Shown here: one piece after another, positions 1-5,689 of the stretch | How positions within the stretch are numbered: the first letter of the stretch is position 1 | How the letters are laid out: every line of letters starts with the position of its first letter | Assembly: GCA_023475715.1 (NCBI GenBank) | Contig: JAMCVO010000002.1 | Span: 1 to 8,011 of the forward strand | Direction of reading: 5' to 3' | From: Actinomycetota bacterium | Lineage (GTDB): Bacteria; Actinomycetota; Humimicrobiia; Humimicrobiales; Humimicrobiaceae | DNA length: 8,011 nucleotides | The notes under the pieces: model-generated | Told to the model about the DNA's origin: nothing | Seen by the model: the letters and a program-made list of their open reading frames with translations, nothing else | Database searches by the model: none | Made by a program: the position numbers and the translations under genes

Positions 1-631
1 CGATAACAGGTAAAAAAATACTTAAAGATAAAAAGAATAAATATCTTATTCTATTAGTATTATAAAATTTTTCAATCCCAAAAAGACCAAGAGGAAGAAA
101 GGCAATTGCCATCGACAATGTCCCATATGCCATCCAAACAACCAGAAAGCCGCAAAACATAAATGTGACAGAGCTTATTAGAGACCCGATTTCTGATACC
201 TTTAACTCCTTTACTAAAAAATACATAAAAATTCCGGCAAGCAAAGGCTGCAATAAAACAATTATTGTCCAAGCATCGATAAACGGTAAGATAAAGAACA
301 ATAGATTAAGAGGAGAAAAAACTGCAGACTGATAGTTTGCCAGATGAGGATTTCCAGAAAAACTATAAGGATTCCAAAAAGGGATTTCTCCTGCTTTCAA
401 CGCATTGACAGAAAAATGTCTCCATGGATAAAGTTGTCCGATTATATCAGGCATAGCGCCGTTTTTTACCGGACCCCAAAATTTATCATAATATCTCCAT
501 GGAGGGACAGAATTAACCTGATAGTTAGAAGGGAAAGTAGTCTTATTATTTATAAAATAAGGGCCTGTAAAAATAATCCAGATTAAAAAGATAAAAAGCA
601 AAGGCCAAATTTTTTTAAAAATTTTTTTCAT
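1..631 (-). CDS. YfhO-like multi-pass membrane glycosyltransferase, N-terminal part (3' end cut by window edge)
   Basis: An open frame starts at ATG 631-629 and stays open to base 1, giving 210 visible residues. There is one membrane segment at about residues 8-23, then an outer loop, then further hydrophobic segments from about residue 120. The loop carries the hallmark of the bacterial YfhO family: PDIIGQLYPWR at 61-71, GEIPFWNPYSFSGNP at 81-95 and a QSAVFSPLNLLF stretch at 101-112. YfhO proteins usually have 800-900 residues and a GT-C-like fold. In Bacillus and Listeria, relatives transfer sugars from a polyprenyl-phosphate carrier onto lipoteichoic acid on the outer face. Here the substrate is unknown, and most of the protein is missing to the left. 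The start lies 7 bases after the stop of the upstream GT39-like gene, so it is probably the last visible gene of the operon. No Shine-Dalgarno sequence is seen. The first codons are long A and T runs (A7-T5-A7 after ATG). Family assignment is firm; function is inferred. Confidence 0.85.
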   Translation of the reverse strand, partial: MKKIFKKIWPLLFIFLIWIIFTGPYFINNKTTFPSNYQVNSVPPWRYYDKFWGPVKNGAMPDIIGQLYPWRHFSVNALKAGEIPFWNPYSFSGNPHLANYQSAVFSPLNLLFFILPFIDAWTIIVLLQPLLAGIFMYFLVKELKVSEIGSLISSVTFMFCGFLVVWMAYGTLSMAIAFLPLGLFGIEKFYNTNRIRYLFFLSLSIFLPVI

Positions 632-638
632 AAAACCA

Positions 639-1805
639 TTACGTAGTTCTTGGATTCACTCGAACAATAATTTTCACTATGATTGAGGTCGCTATTATAT
701 AAATAAAAGGAAGGAGAGGCAAAAAGTAACGGGTTGTTGAATATCCTACAGACAGGAGAGCAGAATAAGAAAATATCCAGAGAATAATAATTTTTTCCGC
801 ATCAGAAAATTTTATAGCTTTAATGATTGCAAATACAATGTGCAAAAAACTCAAAACCATACAGACAGGCCATAAAAAAAGCCAATTCGAATCAGTTAAA
901 ATTCGTCTATCACCCCACCATGTATGCCAGCGATTAAACATAATTAAATCCCAGAAAGAAAAAAATGACATTAGTTTGGACTTATGATAAAAAAAGATGT
1001 ATTTTTGAATTGAAAAAACTTGAGGTATTGAATACCCCTCCTGTATTGTCTTTGTATAAGATAAAATTAAAATGATTAAAGAAACTGGTAAAGAAAAAAG
1101 GAAAATAATAAATCTTTTATCCAACTTTTTTCTAATAAAAAAATATAACATCATAGCAAAAACAAGAGCAGCTCCTAAAATAAAAAACCTGATGCTTATA
1201 ACAAAACCGAGCATCGTTGAAGAAAGCATAAAATAACGACCATATTTATTTTCTATTGCTCCTTTAATAAAAAAATAAATACTTAAAATAATAAAAGTTA
1301 ATTGTATAGGTTCAATTAATGGCGCTATCTCAAGTTTTGAGATAAAAAGAGGCTCATTTACAAAAATGGCCAATGGAATTAAAGATAAAAAAGAATTTTG
1401 GAGAACAATTTTTGCGATAAAAAAAATCCCCAAAACTGAAATCAGCATAAGCGGAAGAATAACCGTGCTATCATTATTAAATATCAATATTGAAATCCCG
1501 ATAATATATCTGCCCATCGGAGGATGTTCATGTACAAAAAGAATTGGATTTCCACCTCGTATAAAAGCTCCGCCAAGAAATGCTTCAAAAGCCTGATCCG
1601 GGATAATATTGGGCATATTTTTATTTACATACTGAGAAGAATAATATGTTTTCTTAAGATAATCATATCTTTCTGAATAATTGCTATCAAAAAAAGCATT
1701 AAAATTTTTGACAATAGAGTTGACAGGTCTAATAAAGATTAGAATCAAAAGAATAAGCAATAAAAATTTAATTAAAAAATTATGGGATCTTATAAAATTT
1801 CTCAT
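639..1805 (-). CDS. PMT/GT39-like membrane glycosyltransferase, short form
   Basis: This 388-residue protein is highly hydrophobic. A first membrane segment at about 11-28 is followed by an outer loop of about 65 residues and then roughly eight more membrane segments. The loop has acidic residues D70 and E74, then GGAFIRGG, and ends in HPPMGRY at 94-100. An acidic pair followed by HPPLGK is typical of protein O-mannosyltransferases and related GT39 enzymes, which use polyprenyl-phosphate sugars on the outer side of the membrane. TTRYFLPLLPF at 357-367 resembles the RY-LP-LPF segment near the end of many GT39 and ArnT-like proteins. A Trp-rich patch, NRWHTWWGDR at 291-300, probably lies in an outer loop. 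The protein is shorter than most of the family (about 450-700) and has no long soluble C-terminal domain. It starts 27 bases after the stop of the larger GT39 gene. An ATG at 1825-1823 hits a stop after five codons and is not the start. The sugar and acceptor cannot be read from the sequence. Confidence 0.8.
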   Translation of the reverse strand: MRNFIRSHNFLIKFLLLILLILIFIRPVNSIVKNFNAFFDSNYSERYDYLKKTYYSSQYVNKNMPNIIPDQAFEAFLGGAFIRGGNPILFVHEHPPMGRYIIGISILIFNNDSTVILPLMLISVLGIFFIAKIVLQNSFLSLIPLAIFVNEPLFISKLEIAPLIEPIQLTFIILSIYFFIKGAIENKYGRYFMLSSTMLGFVISIRFFILGAALVFAMMLYFFIRKKLDKRFIIFLFSLPVSLIILILSYTKTIQEGYSIPQVFSIQKYIFFYHKSKLMSFFSFWDLIMFNRWHTWWGDRRILTDSNWLFLWPVCMVLSFLHIVFAIIKAIKFSDAEKIIILWIFSYSALLSVGYSTTRYFLPLLPFIYIIATSIIVKIIVRVNPRTT

Positions 1806-1832
1806 TTCTAACTTCTTACTTTCATTTCGAAG

Positions 1833-3350
1833 CTAAGGTTGCTCCTCAAACCACCATCTAGCATTTAATTTGTAAATTGACTTAAAAGATACAGGTTTCC
1901 ATCCAGCCTTTAATATCTCATTTTCGCTTGTGCTAGAAAAATCAATCATTTGTGTTTCGTTAATCTGAGCTTTTACCTTTTTGTGCTTAGAAACATCTGG
2001 TACAAGGCAGTCTTCGCTTTTCACGCCTATCTTTACGCCAGATGGATCAATTTTATTTTTTAAATCTAAAAGGAAAACAAATGAAAAAACTTTTCCATTA
2101 TAACTCCCTCTATAAAAGTTTGAACATCCATAAATATTGAACTTTTTATCTTTATATGTGTTTTCCAGTATGCTTATCTCTTCATATATTTTTGTACTAA
2201 AGCCATCTTTTTCCATTTGTGCAAGGTTTCTCGGAATTCCGAAAATAATTGTTAAAATCACTAATAAAATTCCCAGATACTTTATTATTTTTGTTTTAGA
2301 TAGATATAAATATAAAAATACATAGCCTGTAAAAATAAAAACAAAAGGACGAAGATAATTTAAATATCCGTAAAAACGCTGTCCCCAATAGTACCTTAAA
2401 AAGATAAAGTTTATAATAAATGCAATAAGCAGAAAAATTAAAGGAAGCTTAAGTTCTTTTTTCTTATACAACCAAACAATTATTGCTCCAAATACTAAAA
2501 TTATTAAAAGAGAAAAAAGAACTGGAACTCCTAAAGAATCTGCCCAAAAATTCGGCCAAAAATCTCTTACATAAAAGAGCCACCTGTTAGGAACATATAT
2601 AGCATTTTTACCGTATTGCAAATAATAAATCATGTTTCTTGTATTAAACCAGTGATTATTAAGTTCAAAAAATAGTATCGGAATAAACGTAATAAAAACT
2701 CCTAAAGAAGAAGAAACAAAATATAGATATTTTTTAAATCTTGCTGCTAAAATAAAAAGAGGTAGTACAAGTAAGCCTGCCATTTGGTAATGAAGGCTAA
2801 TTCCAAAACCTAAAGCTAAGCCTAATACAAATCCCCACCAGTAGGAACCGCCTTTTTGTAAAATTCTTAGAAAGACCCATATTGCCAAAATTGCGAAAAT
2901 ATTTGTATTGTTATGACTTGTTAAGTGAGTCGCTGATATTACCTGAGCCGGAGAAAAAGCCGCGATCAAAGCAAGAATTATACCAAAAGTTTTCCCTCTT
3001 AAAAGTTCTCCAATTTTAAAAATTATAAATATATAAAGAACAGAAATTAAACTTAAATAAATCCAAGGAGAATAATTGAAAGGAAAAATTAAATAAGAAA
3101 GAATTAATTGATAACCATATAAAGGGCCAAAAGTAAAAGGACCCAAAGACGAGAATGCTCCGACTAATGGAGCTTGTAACTCTCTTGCTCCTTCTATGCC
3201 TATAACCGCATCTCTAACTGTTTCTTCTCCTAAACCATATCTATAAGGAAAATTATAAAAACGTAGAAAGAAACCTACTAAAATAATAGCGATTAATAAA
3301 ATCGGATATGGGTTTGAAATTATATTTTTAATTTTTGTTGTAATTCCCAT
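1833..3350 (-). CDS. ArnT/GT39-family membrane glycosyltransferase with C-terminal soluble domain
   Basis: This is a 505-residue GT-C-type protein. The first membrane segment (about 15-31) is followed by a loop with GLGEETVRDA at 39-48, where E42, E43 and D47 are candidates for the conserved acidic catalytic or metal-binding positions. PFTFGPLYGYQL at 71-82 then matches the GPLYYY-like motif of ArnT-like enzymes. About ten membrane segments run to about residue 371. A non-membrane tail of about 130 residues follows (375-505), with cysteines at 409 and 448, and is probably exposed outside. Family members move a sugar from polyprenyl phosphate to a lipid, glycan or protein at the outer face. 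The start ATG lies inside the end of the upstream WaaE-like gene (31-base overlap, different frame), so translation is probably coupled. Another ATG 10 bases upstream is out of frame, so this start is preferred. No clear Shine-Dalgarno sequence is visible. The fold is confident; the specificity is unknown. Confidence 0.83.
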   Translation of the reverse strand: MGITTKIKNIISNPYPILLIAIILVGFFLRFYNFPYRYGLGEETVRDAVIGIEGARELQAPLVGAFSSLGPFTFGPLYGYQLILSYLIFPFNYSPWIYLSLISVLYIFIIFKIGELLRGKTFGIILALIAAFSPAQVISATHLTSHNNTNIFAILAIWVFLRILQKGGSYWWGFVLGLALGFGISLHYQMAGLLVLPLFILAARFKKYLYFVSSSLGVFITFIPILFFELNNHWFNTRNMIYYLQYGKNAIYVPNRWLFYVRDFWPNFWADSLGVPVLFSLLIILVFGAIIVWLYKKKELKLPLIFLLIAFIINFIFLRYYWGQRFYGYLNYLRPFVFIFTGYVFLYLYLSKTKIIKYLGILLVILTIIFGIPRNLAQMEKDGFSTKIYEEISILENTYKDKKFNIYGCSNFYRGSYNGKVFSFVFLLDLKNKIDPSGVKIGVKSEDCLVPDVSKHKKVKAQINETQMIDFSSTSENEILKAGWKPVSFKSIYKLNARWWFEEQP

Positions 3351-4072
3351 AATCTTGCATAAGTTATAAACATACTAAATGATTGATAAATACTTTCTAT
3401 TAAGCCCGCAGTTCCTGCTCTATAGCCTTGTTGTTTAATATAGGAATCAAAAAATGCCGTAAGCATTACCCTAGGCAAACGCCACCATGTAATTTTCGGA
3501 TGACTCGTTTTATATCTTAACTCTGCTTCTATCTTCGACCATTCAATCGTTTTTGTCAGCATCGAAGATAAATCACGGTGTGTATAGTGTAATAAAAAAC
3601 CATCTAACTCTTCAACATTACCATCAATCAAAGGACTTTCATGAAGTTGACCTTTCCAACCTTTAAGAGAATCTTTCTTAAATAATCTTTCCAATTTTTC
3701 AATATATGGCCATTCGTTATTTCCTAAGTAGAAATTTTTCCTTTTAATTTTATATGCTTTAATATTGCGATACTCATAATTTGATATATGAGATTTTACG
3801 CTTTCACGAAGCAAGTTGCTTATCCGCTCATCTGCATCTATATATAGCAGCCATTCTCCTTGAGCTTTGTTTAAACCCAAATTCCTTAACTCAGAGAAAT
3901 CAAAAGTATTAAGATTATAAACTTTTGCTCCTAATTTTTTTGCTATATTCTCTGTCTTATCAGATGAGTCATTATTGATAACAATAATTTCATCACAAAA
4001 AGAGAGTGAATCCAAACATTCACTGATCATAGCTTCTTCGTTTTTCGCAATAACAATCGCTGATAATTTCAT
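3320..4072 (-). CDS. WaaE/KdtX-like family 2 glycosyltransferase (second copy)
   Basis: This is a complete 250-residue GT-A enzyme that is likely cytoplasmic and membrane-associated. Residues 3-10 (LSAIVIAK) and the following NEE form the first nucleotide-binding strand. EIIVINNDSSDKT at 28-40 is the second, and DADERIS at 79-85 is the DxD-like metal and sugar-nucleotide site. RLFKK at 129-133, GQLHE at 141-145 and HYTHRD at 162-167 match the acceptor-side motifs of WaaE-type enzymes. The C-terminal GYRAGTAGLIESIY...YARLWE (216-243) is the family's usual amphipathic end. WaaE relatives add a sugar to lipopolysaccharide core; here the acceptor is probably a lipid-linked surface glycan. The first Asp of the usual VDNxSxD signature is Asn here (N33). 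The start is 2 bases after the stop of the preceding GT2 gene, and the 3' end overlaps the next gene by 31 bases. The gene is a paralogue of the enzyme at 5690-6592. Confidence 0.9.
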   Translation of the reverse strand: MKLSAIVIAKNEEAMISECLDSLSFCDEIIVINNDSSDKTENIAKKLGAKVYNLNTFDFSELRNLGLNKAQGEWLLYIDADERISNLLRESVKSHISNYEYRNIKAYKIKRKNFYLGNNEWPYIEKLERLFKKDSLKGWKGQLHESPLIDGNVEELDGFLLHYTHRDLSSMLTKTIEWSKIEAELRYKTSHPKITWWRLPRVMLTAFFDSYIKQQGYRAGTAGLIESIYQSFSMFITYARLWELQQKLKI

Positions 4073-4074
4073 GT

Positions 4075-4989
4075 TTATATTTTGTAGGTTCCTTTATTAA
4101 ACTTAGCTAAATAGAAATCCAAAATACCTTGTCTTTGCCAGGGTCTACCGTTAATAATTAATCTGAGACTTTCTTTAAAAAGCGCTAGTTTCGATCGAAA
4201 AGGAGCTTTCAAGCCAAACAGAAGTCTATTTCGAGTAATATAATAATCCTGCAAATCTGAGCCTGATCCACCCGCTGATCCTGCGTTTTTATGCCAAAGA
4301 TAAGCTTTGGGAGTATAGATTATTTTATAACCAGCTTTTTTAGCCCTCTCACTAAAATCTCCATCTTCATAGTAAAGAAAATATTTATTATCAAACATTC
4401 CTATCTTTTTAAATAATTCTTTTTTTACAAACATACAGCAACCAGACGCAAATTCTGTCTCTTCAACATTATCGAATTGTCCTTTATCAACTTCATCGAC
4501 ACCTCTATGAAATCCTAATACATTTTTCCAATCAATTATTCCTCCAGCATACCAGATTACTTTTCCTAATTCTTCTTTTTTATATCTCTGCTTATGGAAC
4601 TCGGATCCTGGAGCAAAATAAATTTTAGGCACAATAATACCGTTTTTTCCATTTAATTCAGCAGTCTTTAACAATTCATTAATTAAGTTTTTATCAACAA
4701 TCGTGTCATTGTTTAAAAGTAAGACATAATCAGAGCCATTGTTTAAAGCATATTCGATGCCAACATTATTTCCCTCCGCAAAACCCAGATTTTTGCTGTT
4801 TTTAATTATTTTTAGATCATTAATTCTGAATTCTGAATTCTGAATTACAAATTCACTATCTGACCCGTTATCAACAATAATCACAGACAGATGGTAGTTG
4901 TCTCTGGACAATTTACTAATCGATTTAAGACATTCAATTGTATCCTTTTCTCCATTAAAATTAAGTATTACAATAGCAATTTTTTTCAT
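4075..4989 (-). CDS. Rhamnosyltransferase-like family 2 glycosyltransferase (WbbL/RfbF type)
   Basis: Starting at ATG 4989-4987 the protein has 304 residues and opens with KKIAIVILNFNG, the usual N-terminus of this family. VIIVDNGSDS at 37-46 is the nucleotide-binding loop and LLNNDT at 91-96 replaces the DxD site, as is common in this subgroup. KVIWYAGGIIDW at 143-154, FASGCCMFVKK at 180-190, FLYYEDGD at 204-211 and YLWHKNAGSAGG at 230-241 match relatives that add rhamnose or similar sugars to lipid-linked glycans in the cytoplasm. DYYITRNRLLF at 248-258 is the usual C-terminal acceptor-side motif. The frame is open upstream to a TTG at 5025, which would add 12 residues and overlap the preceding gene. 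The ATG is preferred because it restores the family N-terminus and sits one base after that gene's TGA. A 3x7-bp tandem repeat encodes residues 50-56. The actual sugar is not determined by the sequence. Confidence 0.9.
   Translation of the reverse strand: MKKIAIVILNFNGEKDTIECLKSISKLSRDNYHLSVIIVDNGSDSEFVIQNSEFRINDLKIIKNSKNLGFAEGNNVGIEYALNNGSDYVLLLNNDTIVDKNLINELLKTAELNGKNGIIVPKIYFAPGSEFHKQRYKKEELGKVIWYAGGIIDWKNVLGFHRGVDEVDKGQFDNVEETEFASGCCMFVKKELFKKIGMFDNKYFLYYEDGDFSERAKKAGYKIIYTPKAYLWHKNAGSAGGSGSDLQDYYITRNRLLFGLKAPFRSKLALFKESLRLIINGRPWQRQGILDFYLAKFNKGTYKI
4822..4842. repeat. Three tandem copies of a 7-bp repeat (AATTCTG) inside a glycosyltransferase gene
   Basis: The plus strand reads AATTCTG three times without change, followed by a partial copy (AATT). 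Because 21 is a multiple of three, the reading frame is kept, and the heptamer is read in all three frames in turn to give QNSEFRI (residues 50-56). The insert sits in the loop after the VDNGSDS motif, where family members vary in length. It looks like a microsatellite-type expansion tolerated at a surface loop. Confidence 0.9.
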
Positions 4990-4993
4990 CTCA
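4987..4993 (-). promoter_or_regulatory. TGAGATG stop-start junction (translational coupling)
   Basis: The stop of the anchored-protein gene (TGA, 4993-4991) is separated by one base from the ATG (4989-4987) of the rhamnosyltransferase-like gene. There is no well-spaced Shine-Dalgarno sequence, because the only purine-rich stretch (GAG) touches the start codon. Re-initiation by ribosomes finishing the upstream gene is therefore the likely way this start is used. This is inferred from spacing alone. Confidence 0.5.
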
Positions 4994-5686
4994 ATATATC
5001 GTAATATGAATTCTTGATTGATCAAGGATTGCTTGATATTTTAAGCTTGTTTTCATTTGTACCTGGTAAAGCTTATTGCCGGAATCCAAAGTTATAGGAT
5101 TTGAAATAAGGAGTTGTGGTGCTCCCCCTTCCATAGATACTTCCGAAAACCAAACAGGGTGCTGATCTGTTTTGTTAAAAAGACGAACATAGGCTTTTTC
5201 ATTTCCGGTTGGAATATGGACAGAAGCCTCAAAAACTATTTTTTTAATTTGGCTATACTGTAAGCTGTCAACATAAACTTGGAGCCCCGATACATCTGCC
5301 CAATCATCAGTTGAATTTGAACCACTACCAAATGGTATAAAAAATTCTTTTACAGATGAATTAGTTAAAGTCTGTGTGGGTTTAGTTGGAGTAATAGTAA
5401 TTGTAGGCTTTAATAATTCTGATGAATATGTTGCTAAATTATTTTGAGGTGAACAGTTAGTTTGGCATTTATCGTTATCCGTAGAAGATTGTTTTATAAG
5501 CTCCTGTTGGACTTTTAATTTATTAACATCAAAAGATTGAGTTTTGACAACTTCATTTCCAAAATTCAATAAATTAACATTTTTAATAAGCAATAAGTCT
5601 ACAATGAGTAAATTAACTAAAAAAAAAGCAAAAATCATAAAATATAGTAATTTTGCAAATTGTAAGCTTTGAAGATTTAAATACAT
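4991..5686 (-). CDS. Single-pass membrane-anchored surface protein of unknown function, beta-rich C-terminal domain
   Basis: I cannot assign a function to this 231-residue protein. It has one hydrophobic segment (about 12-35) after a short N-terminus with one lysine, and no clear signal-peptidase or lipobox site, so it is probably an N-terminal anchor with the rest outside. A polar region (36-92) contains two close cysteines (C74 and C78). A Thr/Pro/Ser stalk follows (TITITPTKPTQTLTNSS, 95-111). The C-terminal 120 residues have alternating hydrophobic residues and look like a beta-sandwich: FFIPFGSGSNSTDDW at 115-129, then VFEASVHIPTGNEKAYVRLF at 151-170, HPVWFSEVSMEGG at 176-188 and LDSGNKLYQVQMKT at 200-213. 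I recall similar domains in hypothetical proteins of Microgenomates-type genomes, but could not check this. It lies 3 bases after one GT2 gene and 1 base before another, so it is likely co-expressed. Possible roles are glycan-binding protein, glycosylation acceptor or surface-layer component. Confidence 0.8.
   Translation of the reverse strand: MYLNLQSLQFAKLLYFMIFAFFLVNLLIVDLLLIKNVNLLNFGNEVVKTQSFDVNKLKVQQELIKQSSTDNDKCQTNCSPQNNLATYSSELLKPTITITPTKPTQTLTNSSVKEFFIPFGSGSNSTDDWADVSGLQVYVDSLQYSQIKKIVFEASVHIPTGNEKAYVRLFNKTDQHPVWFSEVSMEGGAPQLLISNPITLDSGNKLYQVQMKTSLKYQAILDQSRIHITIY
5013..5037. repeat. Alternating inverted repeats (CTTGAT / ATCAAG / CTTGAT)
   Basis: On the plus strand CTTGAT (5013-5018), ATCAAG (5021-5026) and CTTGAT (5032-5037) lie in a row. 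The middle copy can pair with either neighbour, with a 2-base or a 5-base loop; a 2-base loop is sterically poor. It lies in the last codons of the anchored-protein gene, about 25-50 bases before the next start. A role in translation is possible, but six-base stems in A/T-rich coding sequence may be chance. Confidence 0.3.
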
Positions 5687-5689
5687 AAG

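Noticed and set aside
72..272. 66-codon open frame on the minus strand
   Set aside because: It lies out of frame inside the YfhO-like gene, whose frame encodes clear family motifs; the overlapping product resembles nothing.
344..586. 80-codon open frame on the plus strand
   Set aside because: It is antisense to the conserved loop of the YfhO-like gene and has no start context or recognisable domain.
1366..1596. 76-codon open frame on the plus strand
   Set aside because: It is antisense to the PMT-like gene, including its HPPMG motif; the frame is a by-product of low-GC coding sequence.
2137..2325. 62-codon open frame on the plus strand
   Set aside because: It is antisense to the end of the ArnT-like gene, with no supporting motif.
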